In this document: in pieces, positions 43,741 to 57,318 of the stretch
Position numbering within the stretch: the first letter of the stretch is position 1
Layout: each line of letters opens with the position of its first letter
Source of the DNA: Raphanus sativus
Lineage: Eukaryota; Streptophyta; Magnoliopsida; Brassicales; Brassicaceae
DNA: 64,000 bases
Reading direction: 5' to 3'
Assembly: GCF_000801105.2 (NCBI RefSeq)
Contig: NC_079514.1
Span: 24,964,293-25,028,292, forward strand
Made by a program: the position numbers and the translations under genes
Notes under the pieces: generated by a model
What the model was told of the DNA's origin: nothing
What the model saw: only the letters and a program-made list of their open reading frames with translations
Databases searched by the model: none

Positions 43741-44181
43741 TGTTAGGGTATTTTTGTGTAGGATCGTTTAAGTGCTACGGAACACTAGAGAATTTGTTTG
43801 TAAGAGTTGTAAATCGAGAACAAAGATATGTTATTGAGTTATTGATTGGGACTACAATGTTTGATGGTGTATGAACCCTAGTTCTAGTCGCCTAAACTCT
43901 AATCTCTAAGTCTCGAATTTTCGATCCCTCATTCTAGGGTTTGGGCTCCCCTTTTATAGTTGTAGATGTCGGCTTCAAATAATAGAACTCTTCCATAATC
44001 AGAAAAGTGGAAGTTTCCCCTTAGGTAGAAAGCTTCTATTTTGCTCCAAGAGGTCGGTCCAATCTAGGGGTCGGATCTAAGGCAGGGGTCGGTCCCTGGT
44101 ATCTACTTGAGCAAGGGTCTGGAAGTCGAGGACCTATCCGGAAGCTGGAGAAAACTTATGTCTGGATATTTTTCCCCAACA
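43741..44181 (-). repeat. 5' LTR of level-1 Tat element
   Basis: 441 bp, TGTTAGGG to CCCCAACA. TATAAAAG box on the - strand at about 43951-43958. Flanked at its outer end by GAGAT. Confidence 0.93.
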
Positions 44182-45460
44182 GAGATAGCTGATAGATGTC
44201 GTGGAAGATTCTATAGATTTCCAGACTCACTGCCTTGTTCTAGACCAATCCAACCAGAGATCGAGAGTCGGAGAATACCACCAGTGATACAATTCCACAA
44301 TTGAGGGTAAAGTTTATGGCTTCTCGAACAGCCATGGCTTCCGCCATTAGATGTAGTCCTGAATGTTGTGTCGATGATACCATATCATCAATGATCCAAT
44401 CAATTCGTGCGCATCCAGACAATGGGTTCCAAGCTGCATCTGCGAAAACAGAGACATGGAATGGTCATGAAGGGTTTGGTTCGAGATTTCGGTGATTGGG
44501 TCTGGGAGAACATCCATTCTCTCCCGTCTGAGAGAGCTTTCACAATAGTCTCTTCCGGTGAGAATTCTCTTTGTTGAAAGATTAATTGGTGTCTTGCTAG
44601 CCAAATAGACCAGAGGATCCAGCTGAGAGGGTTCCAGCAGCTAGTCCTGTCGGTGGGTGAGATGGGTTCTTTCTGACTAGCTCAAACCCTGCTATAACAG
44701 TATTCACCAAAGCTAGTTGGAAAGGCAACACTATAATGGGCTAACTTCCATACTTCCATAGCATACGAGCAGCTATATAGAACATGGGTGATTGTCTCTT
44801 CCGCATTACATCTAGGGCACAGACTGGTGAGAGGGATTTGTTTGATTTCAAAATGTTCTCATACAGGTAAAGCACCCTATAGGGATTTCTAAATGAAAAA
44901 TTTAATCTTTTCAGATGTTTTCAGGTTCCACACATTACCTAACAAGTCTATTATTTTTGTAGGATCAGGAAGAACTGGTTGCATCAGTTCTTCATTAAGA
45001 ATGAGGTATCCATAGGGAGTTGAGTAATCACCAGAGGAGTTCTTTAACCACACCAATTCATCGGGTACTCCTCTGGCACTGACTTTAATCTTCAAAATCT
45101 GCTCTTTATGGAAAGGTAGGAATCGATCAAGTTTTTTCTGGTCCCATTGTTTTGTCTCTGGTAAGGAGAGGTCTGAGACTTTAAGATCTTGTAGGTATTC
45201 TGGAGGAAGACCATATGGGCTTAGCTTTTCTGAATGAGAAAGCCATGGTCTGTCCATACATCAATGGAGTTGCCTGATCCTACCATCCATCCCAGCTGTT
45301 TTACCACGAGGTCTCTTCCGATAAGGATACCACGCCAGCCAAGAGAAGATGAAGAAGTTGCCTTACAGGTTAAGAGGGCTTCATAATGGCAGTATTACCC
45401 TAGTAAGCATCGGGCTAGAAGACAGGTAGGCGTTTTCATGGAACATCATTCTCTATAATA
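44182..45460 (-). pseudogene. LINE retrotransposon relic (zf-RVT and RNase H), right part
   Basis: From 45430 down: a segment like the end of plant LINE reverse transcriptases (LGWRG-type, WTDPWL-like DRPWLSHSEK), then the zinc-binding RVT region (ILKIKVSARGVPDELVWLKN), then RNase H (HLMAEAMAVREAINFTLN, VVFSDSRSLV). It has stops and frame changes. The Tat element inserted within RNase H; the remainder is at 11900-12036. The LINE is the oldest layer of the nest. Its upper end meets the inverted repeat of the candidate Pack-MULE at 45461. Confidence 0.8.
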
Positions 45461-46691
45461 TATGGGAAGTAACACAAACAGAAGCGGAATAATATATTTA
45501 CAAAGCGACAATGGTGTTCGGTTATTATATATTTTGTCACCTCAAGTTTCAACAAAGCTAATGCTATATATTATATTTCATTTTTAAATATTATTATGGG
45601 AAGATTACTCAAATAACACTAAATAATGTTTTTATTACTAGATTAACTTATATCTTTTTTTAATTACTAGACTATTTTTCATACCTATAATATCCTTTAT
45701 CTCTTTGTTAACAAAAAACATATTTACCAAAAATGCCATTATTATTATTTTGCCATGTCATCAAAAGTCTGCTAAAGATAAATAAGTTTGCCAATAAAAA
45801 TCTGCTATATGAGATAACAGTTTTTTTGGTCTCTGGCAAATTTATTATCTACCGCAAACTTATCAAAACAGATTTAATATCATTAAATACTTTCAAAAAT
45901 AAGTCCACCATAGATTACAGTAGACTTATTTACGTTGAAAGATTTCTTTTCAGTTGGCAGGTTTTATATGGCAGATTTTTGTTGTATGATAGCAAGTTTT
46001 TAATATGTGGAAGACTTTCTCAAAGCAAACGAAAAAAATTCTCGTAGACTTTTTAATAGTTTGGCAGATTATTTCATTTTAGCAGACTTATACTTTTTTT
46101 TGTTTACAAATGGCAAACTTTTCAAATAAATATACTTCGTAACAGACTTATATTTTCTTTGTTTACAAACGGTAAACTTTTCCAATAGATATACTTCATA
46201 GCAGACTTATAAATTAATAACAAAACTAACTCTATGTCATAGCATGTTTTTATGTACATTATTGCAGACCTTTACGAGTTATATGTAGTAACAGATTCAT
46301 GTTTAGTTACTTGTAGACCATCTTTAACGTATTTCAATATTTTACTATCTAAATAGAGAAATTCTATAATAGAAATATGATTCGTTCCACTGTTCTTTTT
46401 TTCAAAATTGAGATTCTCTAACGATCTGCCACCACTGAATACTTTTATTTTGTTATGCCCAATGAGATGTGTGATCAGAGACTTTAACCTGTTCCATGTA
46501 AATATTGTTTCTTGGCTGAATAATTCTCCTCTCATAAAACATCATTTCTTACTTCCTTTGCTGATTTCTTATTTGTGGTGTCCTCTTATGTGAATTTCAT
46601 TGTTGGTAATTAAGAGTATATGTACGTTTTATGGAACTGAAAGTGAGTAATATTATGGAGTTCAGTTTAATCTTTTTGGTATAAAATACAC

Positions 46692-46793
46692 TTGAGCATT
46701 CCTCTGAGAAAGACATTAGAAGAAATATAAAGCAAACAGTATAAACAAAAATCAGATAGAGGCCTGAGCATTCCTCTGAGAAAGACATTAGAA
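46692..46793. repeat. Direct repeat pair, about 32 bp
   Basis: GAGCATTCCTCTGAGAAAGA and flanking bases occur at about 46694 and 46764. Both follow the end of the CUE-gene relic on the - strand, so its terminal part was duplicated. Confidence 0.8.
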
Positions 46794-46809
46794 CAACTCT
46801 GGATGGTAC

Positions 46810-47434
46810 CGGCCAGGGATGGAACTATTGTTTCTGCAGTGCTTATTTCAGATGAAGAGCGAGAGCATAGTTGTTCACCTACAGAATTCTCAGCTCTTTC
46901 TAGTATTGAGTAACCATCTGCCTCAAACCCTGCAACTCCTGACTCTAATCTTTGGTCTCTCTCTGTCGCTTCTGCTGTGTCACCACAGCTCGTTTGAGTA
47001 AACTATCCTCCTGGATAATAGCTTCTAACTGCTGTCTCAGCATCAAGTTTCTCCTGTTGGAGACTGCTTTTCTTCGCTGCATCTGCACCAGCACGAGGTG
47101 TTGCTTCGCTGCGCCAGCACCAGGAGAATCAAGATCCTCTCCACATTCGTTGATTGCTCGCTCAAGAATCTAAACTTACAGAACTCACGAAAAGTTACAT
47201 TCTTGCAAATACCCAACAACAAAGTTTGAAACTTTCAGGATCAAAAATTAAGCTCACGTGAGTATCCAGGTCGGGGAAAATGGGGGCAAGGTGATCGAGA
47301 AGAATAGAGGGGAAGAAACAGAGGTGAAAAAGAACAGAGTTTCTTGGAGAGGGAGGAGAAGAAGCCTCGAACAGAGATCTCTTTCCGTTGCAAACAATCG
47401 CAGACATGTTATCTGCTTCCCCTTCTTCTTCCAT
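46810..47434 (-). pseudogene. CUE-domain protein gene relic (At5g32440-like)
   Basis: Exon 1 (47407-47258) encodes exactly 50 residues starting MSAIVCNGKRSLFE and ending LLDHLAPIFPDLDTH, the conserved N-terminus and first half of a CUE/UBA-like domain. A GT..AG intron (47257-47170) precedes exon 2, ILERAINECGEDLDS. The family's middle part is deleted, and the C-terminal coiled coil follows (LRQQLEAIIQEDSLLKRAVV), with a stop at about 46945 and at least four more. The predicted intron indicates the source was genomic DNA, not mRNA. It is an inactive captured or duplicated copy of a probable ubiquitin-binding protein gene. Confidence 0.7.
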
Positions 47435-47979
47435 TCAGTAATGAATCGACGAACAGTGAGCTTGGATACGCTTACGCTGTGTGAAGAAAGTGCAAAAAAG
47501 ATCGAATCAAGGAGAAATCATGTGAAGTTGAGGGAGTTGAGAAATTAGGGGATTTAGGGTTCATGGGTTACGACTTACGGGAATGGGTTTTCCCGGGGAA
47601 TGATTTTATTTTCTGAAAGATCTTCCCTTTCTAGAATTTTAAATTAATGAAATTTTTATTTAAAAATTTATAGTTTTGATTTAATTCATTTATGTGATTG
47701 GGGTAATTTAGACTTTTCTTTGTATTTCTCTTTATTTATTTTTCTGTGTGTTACTCTAGTCATTAGGCAAAAGATGTAAGTTATTATAGGTAATTTCTCT
47801 ATTATTTATAGTTTTTTTTAAATCACAGTTTGTACTAATTAGTTTATATTTTAATTTGAAACTGCAGATTTGGTTGTCATGACAATACAAATAAATTAAA
47901 ATTGGTTTAATACTTTTATTTGAAGACGTGTTGGTCACAATTGTTGTTTTTTACGTTTCTTTTTGTGTTACTTCCCATA

Positions 47980-48646
47980 ACATGGAATCCAAGTTGTTCA
48001 GAAAAAAAACATGGAATCCAAATGTAAATCGAAAGAAATATGCATACATGATTCTAGCTTGAAAGAGGTACGTCACTTCAATTTTTATACAAACAAATAG
48101 TTGGCTATTCCTCTCTTTGCATAAGACGATACAAAAACTTCAAAGTCTTTTTTAAACGCCGGTTCATTATGCTGTTACAGAAAAACTTCAAAATAATCTC
48201 TGTAAGCTTCTAGTTGTATATACTTTACATATACTGAAGATAAAATTACTCATGTTTGGGAATAATAACTACATTTTTATCAGCCATTTACTTCTCTTAA
48301 TGAATTCATCACATATAATAACATGCCTGCCACTTACAACGCGCATCACATTTTTAGTTTCAGTAGGAAATTTCAAAGATTCCCAAAATAGCTGTAACAT
48401 AGTTTTGTTAAACAATAAAACGGCATTTCCCTCCAATTTGTCCAAAAATATATAAATAATAATACAATAGGTTGTTCCAAATTTTATCACACATTTGACT
48501 TCTAAGAACTATAGAAAACAAAATATGCAAGACTTGAAACAAATTCACTAACGTGCTTAAGTGTCGTTATGAATTGGAAACGTACTTTAAACACATCAAG
48601 TTTTCTCACGTCGTCCTAAAAATTATTTCTTCAATACACCAGGAAT
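47980..48646. other. Upstream region of the CDPK gene
   Basis: AT-rich with no gene. ACATGGAATCCAA occurs twice (about 47980 and 48010). The region should contain the kinase promoter. I cannot point to a reliable TATA box. Confidence 0.4.
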
Positions 48647-50952
<2,306 letters not shown>

Positions 50953-51396
50953 ATTTGAAAACCAAACTAAGACTCACAATTTTTCTCTGTTTTGCAATTC
51001 ATTTATTGCATATATTTCCAAAGTGTAATGTCAAGATTCCACCAAATCATCCTTAATCCAATAAACTCATATAAAGCTCATATAAGGCTCGCATAAGGTC
51101 CATGAAAGGTCTAATATACTTATTTAAGGTTTACCCCCTCCCAAATATTGTTCTTAACGGTTTTGTTGCATTTGATTTATGTAAGTCATATTCGACGAAT
51201 TGATTTGAAGAAGCTTTGAGATTGATCATGGAAATTTTCCTGATTCATTCTCTTATGTTTCTCTTTGATACTTCATGGAAAAATACCAACATAGTTTTTT
51301 CTGCATTGTTTGGGGAAAAACAAGACTGAGTTTCGTGAACGAAAACTAAAATTTTTGGAGACCCCACACTAAGTGTGCCATCCTCAGTGTCTTAAT
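50953..51396. other. 3' flank of the CDPK gene
   Basis: Starts with a T-rich 3' UTR-like stretch. CTCATATAA-type repeats near 51068-51095. No gene seen. Confidence 0.4.
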
Positions 51397-51670
51397 AACT
51401 CTGAAGAGATGGTAAACAAGAAGACTGAGTTTCTGATGAAGGAGATGAATTAGACAGTAAAGGGTTGTAGTCTCGAACCCTTCAGTACTTGATTACAGTT
51501 TGAAGAAGAGGACTATTCCAAGGATTGCTGGAGTGAAATTCCTATAATTGGTTCTGTATTGGTATGTACCAGTGATATGTTTTTAGAAAGGTATGTAATG
51601 AAGCATGATGGTGATCATAAGAAGCTTATGGCTAAATTGATGGCTATCTTCACTGGATATCTTGTTTCCG
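51397..51670 (+). pseudogene. mTERF-family pseudogene fragment (C-terminal)
   Basis: Reads KKTEFLMKEMN, a stop where Trp is expected, LEPFSVLDYSLKKRTIPRIA, then after a frame change GSVLVCTSDMFLERYVMKHD and LMAKLMAIFTG. These are the last repeats and tail of plant mTERF proteins (organelle transcription and splicing factors). Only the C-terminal third survives. A second, complementary fragment lies at 55780-56400. Confidence 0.7.
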
Positions 51671-52389
51671 CTTTTGGTTTTGGTTTTAGTTTTAGTTTTA
51701 GATTTTAATTTTTGCTGTACTGGTTTAGGTTTTTTGTTTTTGAAATAACTAAATACATTTTTTAAACAATAGAACCAAAATAGAATTAAAATATTTAAAA
51801 ATCACCATTAAAATTTATCAAAATATAGTGATTGTTATTAAAAATATAAAAATACATTAATATATTTTTAATTATTATATATTTTAAGAAAATTATATTA
51901 TACTAGAATATTAATAAATATCTATAGATTATAAAAATTAAATCTAACCAAAATTTTGAAACTGTTGATAAAAACTATAAATAAATATCTTAGTTTATTG
52001 TACACATATGAAACAGAAGTAAATAATTCCACATTATTGTTTAAAGGATATCTTTTGTACAAAAAAACTGTAGAGAAACTTTTATCTTTATGAATATTTA
52101 TTTAATTATTTTTAATTAATCAAAATATAGCCCTTTATACAAAAAGAAAGAAGACCACAATAGTTGGTTTTTGGTTTTTCCTTCATAAAATGGCTAAAAT
52201 GTTGAAAAACTAGTTTCCCTAAATTTTAGGAAATCTAAAAATATTGATTGACAAATAAAATAGTTTTTACAAAAACCAAAATTTAAATCTTGAGAGATAC
52301 CATTGGAGATATACCAAAATTCAAATTGTTTAATTGGCATGCATAGGCATACAATTGAACATAATTGGAGATATACCATCCCTTTAGAG
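51671..52389. other. AT-rich DNA without a gene
   Basis: Strongly A/T-biased, with a short GGTTTTGGTTTTAGTTTTAG repeat at about 51677. No coding or structural signal seen. Confidence 0.5.
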
Positions 52390-55300
52390 AAAACATTTTT
52401 GTGTCGATATTACCCCTATGGTCTACACTATTCATGTGATGTATAGACTGATACCTAGGTCAGCATAGTGGATTTGAAAGCGATATTGATTCAGACAGTG
52501 TCATAAAGTGGAGCTGTATTCTTTTACCTCTCCTAAAGCTTTCTCATCCTTTTTTCTGTGCAAAGCTTTCTCATCCATTCTCTTTATTTTTCATCTTCTT
52601 TTCTTCTTTCCTTTCCTCTTCCTTTACTTACGGATTTAATAATTATTTTTTTATTAATTTCAGTTTCTAATTATCATATCAAGTTCTAGCAATCTACACA
52701 CTCTGAATTTTCACTATCAATCTCATTTATGATTTTAAATCTTCATAGAGATCCAACAATATCAGATGATTTCAACGACACCACGAAAACAAAAATCTCT
52801 TCAATCGGTGACATACAAATAAGGTATAATGTTCATTATCTCTCACAACATTTACTCAGTTATGCAAAATTAATCTTGATTTTTACTCTTTGGAATACAT
52901 ATTTTGTTTTTGTTTCGAACAAATGCCAAGCTTATGAGTTCCTCTTTCACCAATAACCTCAATTAATCTCCCTACAGGAATTCATAAATTAGTTGTGAAA
53001 CCAACATAATTTCCACTATGAACTTATATACGTAGAAATTTCTTCGCTATGCTTAAAATTAGTTTTTTTTACCAAATCTATGTGCTGATAAATTGGTTGA
53101 TACATATTTTGTTTGTTGTTACAACTTATACATTATTTGATTCAGAGTTTGTTAGCTGATAAATTGGTTGATAAACGTTTTTGGATTAATCCATTATCTG
53201 ATAGATCATATTTTATTTGATAAATATTTTGTTACATACTTCATATTTTGTTAGCTAATACATAGTTTAATACAAAAAAACTGATAAATGGTCGGTTTGA
53301 TGTTACAAAATACTTCTCCTAAATTGATACATGGTATGATTAGCTAATAAATGGCTTGTCAATTTGTACATTGTTTGATATTTGGTTTGATAGCTGCCAA
53401 ATGGGTTGATACATGGTGTGTGAGTTAATACGTTGTTTGATAAATTGTATGTTATCTGATAAATGATTCATTGCCCGGTATATAATTTGATACCTAGGAA
53501 TTGATAAATATTTGATATGACGTCACAAAAAAATTGTCATTATTTTTCACATGGTTTGCGTAGATGATAACTGATTTGTTAAATGGTATGTCAACTTGTA
53601 CATTTTTGATACATGAAGTTATTTTATTACATTATTTGTTAATAGTCATATTATCCGATACCTGATTTATTATCCGGTACATATTTTGTTAGACGACACA
53701 TTTTTCTATACCAAAGGAAGAGTAAGGAGAAGATTTAAAGTTCCGAAAAATAGTTTCAAAGATGAGATCTCGAAGAAAAATGGATAAATAGCAGCATGTC
53801 ATGCTGACACACTTTGTATTTAACATGTACATATTAATTTAATTAACTATATTATTTTGTAACACGGTCGGAGTATGGAAATGGCATACACGCGCCCAAC
53901 AAAATTTCTCTTAACCTTATCGTTATCTCCATGCCAGATTTGGTGGGGAATTTCGACGACGACAGTCCTTTACTCGAAGAAGGGCGGTTCTTCCAGTCTT
54001 GTAACTCTTTTGACGAGACTTCTTCATACCACTGGAGAAAAGATGTTTTTATATGATTCACATTTATTTTAGCAAACATTTTACTTGTTATCCGATATTA
54101 TTCATGGTCTAGTGAATCTACTGTTTTATGTCACTGTTTGAGATAAATATATTGTTAGATGTTATTTTAGTTTTATATCGCCATTTAGAATTTGATGATA
54201 TAAAATGTTTCCAAATAGGTATTGTTAGTAGATAAATGGTTGGTTATATGATATATAGTTTGTTAGCTGTTTCATTTTGATTGATACATAATTTATTAGA
54301 TGATACATATTTTATTACTTAATACATGTTTTCTTTGTATATTCAGCATAGGCAATGGTTGTTCTCATGCCCATCTTCATCAGTATTGGTGTCAAGCATA
54401 GGCAATGCTTGCTCTTAGAACTAGACCCAAGCTCAAAGTTCAAATTATGAGTCACAGAATATGCTATAATTTTTCTTTTACCTTTATCAATTAAGTCCTT
54501 TGTTATTCATTAAGATACTATTTGTTTTGTGTAGTATAAAATTTCCTTTAACTAAATATGAAAATGATAAATATCCTGCAAATATATCAATGTGTATTAC
54601 TATTTTTAACGTACTATATATTTTGATATATTTTTGTATCAAATTATGTATTATTTAGGAGAGCATATACTAAATAATAAATTATTTAACAATCAATCTA
54701 TCAGACTATGTAACAGTTAACAAATCATGTACCAAATATTAATATGTATGTTTATTATATGTGCTACATGATAAGTAACAGCTAATCCATATGTTAACAG
54801 CTACTATATATTTTAAATGATATATTAACTATTAACAACCTACAGTAACGATTATTCAATGTTAAATTTGTTGTTTTATTCGTTAATTAAAATTTTAGTT
54901 ATTAACTTATCTATTACAATATAAATAATATATTAGATGAATAAATAATACTAAATTATTAATATTGTTATTATGTTATTGATTTGTTTGACGCGCTACA
55001 TATAACATTTAACTTGCTAATCAATTAAGTATCTTAATTTTTTGACTTTTATCATCCAAAATTTCAAAATTAGCATCCAAAATTTTATGTGTAATAAAAA
55101 ATGAAGAGCTAATGAAGATATTTAGAGAAAGGAAAAAAGAGAAGAAATAAAGAAACAAAAGAAACAAAGGAAAACGACAATGGGGGTAAGAGGACAAAAA
55201 TAAAATAATGAGAAATAAATGAAAGAGATGAAGAAAAAAAATGTATCATACAAAAAGAAAAGAAATGGATAAAAGAAGAAAGACAACGTTAGAGGAGATG

Positions 55301-55480
55301 AGGAATTGCAGAGGAGAGATAATATGTCAGATGAGAGAGGGTGTCCGATAAGAGAGGGGTTTTCTACTTCCTGCAGCGACAGTGTACCTAACTGATTTTT
55401 TAAAATTGACACAGGGATATAATCGTCCGTTCAGGTTATAATGTGCATGACACAGACCATTAACGTCAGTCAATGTATAA
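52390..55480. mobile_element. Candidate long-TIR (MULE-like) element with minisatellite core
   Basis: A left segment (about 52400-52620) with ATGGTCTACACTATTCATGT followed by a long CT-rich tract is mirrored on the opposite strand by 55110-55470, with ATGGTCTGTGTCATGCACAT and a long CT-rich tract. The similarity is loose and target duplications were not found. Between them is AT-rich, repeat-rich DNA with only short frames (for example 53852-54079, no domain). Alternatives are two unrelated CT-rich tracts. Confidence 0.3.
53070..54340. repeat. Degenerate TGATACATGGTTTGTTAG minisatellite
   Basis: Dozens of variants of GATACAT(A/G)TTTTGTTAG and GATAAATGGTTTG(T/A)TA recur at 20-40 bp spacing. 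Interrupted around 53700-54080 by non-repeat sequence. Confidence 0.65.
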
Positions 55481-55594
55481 TTTGCCAATTCAGACATCCA
55501 CTATATATATTTAACTAATTGTATATCTCCATATATCAAATAAATGACTTTATTTTATATAATGAGAGGACAAAAATAAAATAATGAGAAACAA

Positions 55595-55638
55595 ATGAAA
55601 GAGATGAAGAAAATGTATAATTTCTTCATCTCTTTCAT
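55595..55638. repeat. Perfect 18-bp hairpin within a duplicated segment
   Basis: ATGAAAGAGATGAAGAAA (55595-55612) and its inverted copy (55621-55638) flank an 8-base loop. The arm plus upstream AGGACAAAAATAAAATAATG also occurs at about 55190-55240. Confidence 0.85.
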
Positions 55639-55779
55639 GTATATTTGATATATCTTCATATATCAAATAAATGGCTTTATTTGATATATGCAGTAAACCT
55701 TTTTCAAAATGCATCTCCTTTGTCTTGTGCAACGGTTGCTGATGTGAGGCTGCTTCAAGATGGTCAAAAAGGTAGAACA

Positions 55780-56400
55780 ACTTAACAATCTCAGACGTCA
55801 TTAGTTTATTGGGTTTATCTACAAAAATCGCAGAATCCATCTCCAGGAGAGTCAGCTTCGAGGGCAAAGGGAAATTCAGATTCTGTTCTGAATCTGTTAA
55901 GAAGTCATGGGTTCAAAGATTCTCAGATCTCCACCATCATCACAGATAACCCACAATTGCTTCTTCAAGATGCTTAGAAGTCCCTTGCTCCCAAGCTTCA
56001 GTTTCTGCAGTCTAGAGGAGCTTCAACCTCTGAGTTCACTGAGATTCTCTCACAAGTTCCTAAAATATTGGGGAAGAAAGTGGACAAAACTATTTAGAGT
56101 CTTTGTCACAGGATGATAAACTCAGAAACATTATTGTTTTCAGAGGAATGGTCGATAGATGAAATCATGATGATGGTCAAGAACTTTCCTGTTTGTCTAA
56201 ATATTCTGTAGAGTTGACAAAGTAGAAAGATTGAGTTTGTGTTGAAGCAGATGGAGGGGCCAATGAAGGATGTGTCTATGTTCCCTCAGGTACTTGGATA
56301 CAACCTTGAGAAGACGACTGTCCCAAGGTGTAAGGTAATCAAAGCTCTCATGTCCAGAGGATTGCTCTGAAGGAGTGGACTCCTTCCCATCCAGCGGTGG
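55780..56400 (+). pseudogene. mTERF-family pseudogene (N-terminal and middle)
   Basis: Reads a VLNLLRSHGFKDSQI-type start, TIITDNPQLLLQD, LAPKLQ-like and FLQSRGASTSEFTEILSQVP repeats, then VKNFPVCLNIL, IEFVLKQMEGPMKDVSMFPQ and VLGYNLEKTTVPRCKVI, all mTERF motifs. Stops and several frame changes are present. It covers the part missing from the 51397-51670 fragment, but the order on the strand is reversed, so the two are remains of separate copies in a former tandem array. Confidence 0.7.
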
Positions 56401-56433
56401 ATCTACCTTATGTGGGATGGGGGGAGCTGGATC

Positions 56434-57310
56434 TAGGGGTGTCAATTCGGGCTGGTCCGGCCCGGCTCCGCCCAAACCCACTAAGCCTGTAAATATTTGA
56501 GCCCGGCTCGGCTTGGTCCGGAAATATTTTGGGCCTAGAATTTAAAGCTCAGCCCGACCCTTATAGGGCTATAGGGCTTTTCAAGTTTTTTTGGGCTTTT
56601 CATTTCTAGCGTTTTAATACATACAAATTTCATAAAAAATCAGTTTTAACCTTTTTCTAAAAAAAATGTAAAGTGATTTTAAACTTTTCTTTCTTTAGCA
56701 AAAATATTTTACTTTTTCGTATGCTTTAAAAACATATTGTAACTATTCAAATTTAATAATATTTAAGTAATCAAATATATATTTAAACTAAACATATAAG
56801 AGAACAAAATTTATGATAAACATGATCAAACATTTCAGAATTTGTATTTTAAAAAACTATGTTATAAAGAAGAAATTACATTTGCAAAATTTAAAATATG
56901 ACATTTGTAATGATCAAACAATAAGGTACATTAACAACTTTTATATTTTGTTATGTTCCGGTCTGATTCCCAAGACCACCTCAAGCTTGAGTAATAGAAT
57001 AGCCGTTTGAGAAAAAAAAAAACAAATTTTATAATTTTTATTTGAGTTTAGATAAAAATATTAAAATAATATTTTAATACTAATAAAAGTTTTAATTGCA
57101 AGAATGATAATATTTAAAGTAAAATACAAAGTTTCGGGTTTTCGGGCTGGCCGTAACCTATACGGGTTTAAGCCCAAAATATCCAAAGCCCAGATGGGCT
57201 TAGTCCGAAAAGCCCAATTTCTTTGGGCTTATAAAATTAAGCCCAAGCCCAGTAATTTTTATGGCCAGGCAGGTTCGGACTGCGGGTTTCGGTCCTAATT
57301 GACATGTCTA
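56434..57310. mobile_element. Non-autonomous hAT element (877 bp)
   Basis: Ends TAGGGGTGTCAATT and (inverted) TAGACATGTCAATT, typical plant hAT termini, flanked by the 8-bp duplication GCTGGATC (56426-56433 and 57311-57318). Subterminal parts are rich in GGGCT/AGCCC motifs (GGCCCGGCTC at left, AAGCCCAAGCCC at right). The AT-rich middle encodes nothing recognisable. Inserted just downstream of the mTERF pseudogene. Confidence 0.9.
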
Positions 57311-57318
57311 GCTGGATC

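Larger units (their letters stand above)
12037..44181 (-). mobile_element. Tat-lineage LTR retrotransposon, level 1 of the nest
   Basis: The element is bounded by LTRs at 12037-12478 and 43741-44181 (442 and 441 bp, about 3% different by eye) and flanked by the same 5 bp, GAGAT, at 12032-12036 and 44182-44186. Order along the - strand: 5' LTR, primer site, gag, protease, reverse transcriptase, RNase H, integrase, GAACCC array, antisense ORF, polypurine tract, 3' LTR. An 18-kb element (22184-40247) interrupts the reverse transcriptase, and a Tat fragment (17466-21903) replaced about 450 bp of RNase H. Without these it would be about 10 kb. Several stops and frameshifts make it inactive. Confidence 0.93.
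45461..47979. mobile_element. Candidate Pack-MULE carrying a CUE-domain gene relic
   Basis: The first 29 bases (45461-45489) and the inverted last 29 (47951-47979) match at 26 positions, beginning TATGGGAAGTAACACAAA. If the ends are set at GGGAAG, flanking 9-mers ATAATATAT and ATAACATGG agree at six positions, weakly compatible with a MULE target duplication. Inside are AT-rich arms and a captured-looking gene fragment but no transposase. A second GGGAAG-type sequence at 45599 may mark an older nested end. The 45600-46800 part holds degenerate GCAGACTTAT-like repeats and no gene. Confidence 0.5.

Noticed and set aside
45733..46047. 104-codon + strand frame in AT-rich DNA
   Set aside because: Composition-driven, with no homology or codon bias; lies within the arm of the candidate Pack-MULE.
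55122..55412. Phe-rich - strand frame resembling a membrane protein
   Set aside because: A translated CT-rich tract of very low complexity.
51397..56400. The two mTERF fragments as one gene split by a transposon
   Set aside because: The C-terminal fragment precedes the N-terminal one on the same strand, so simple insertion cannot explain it.
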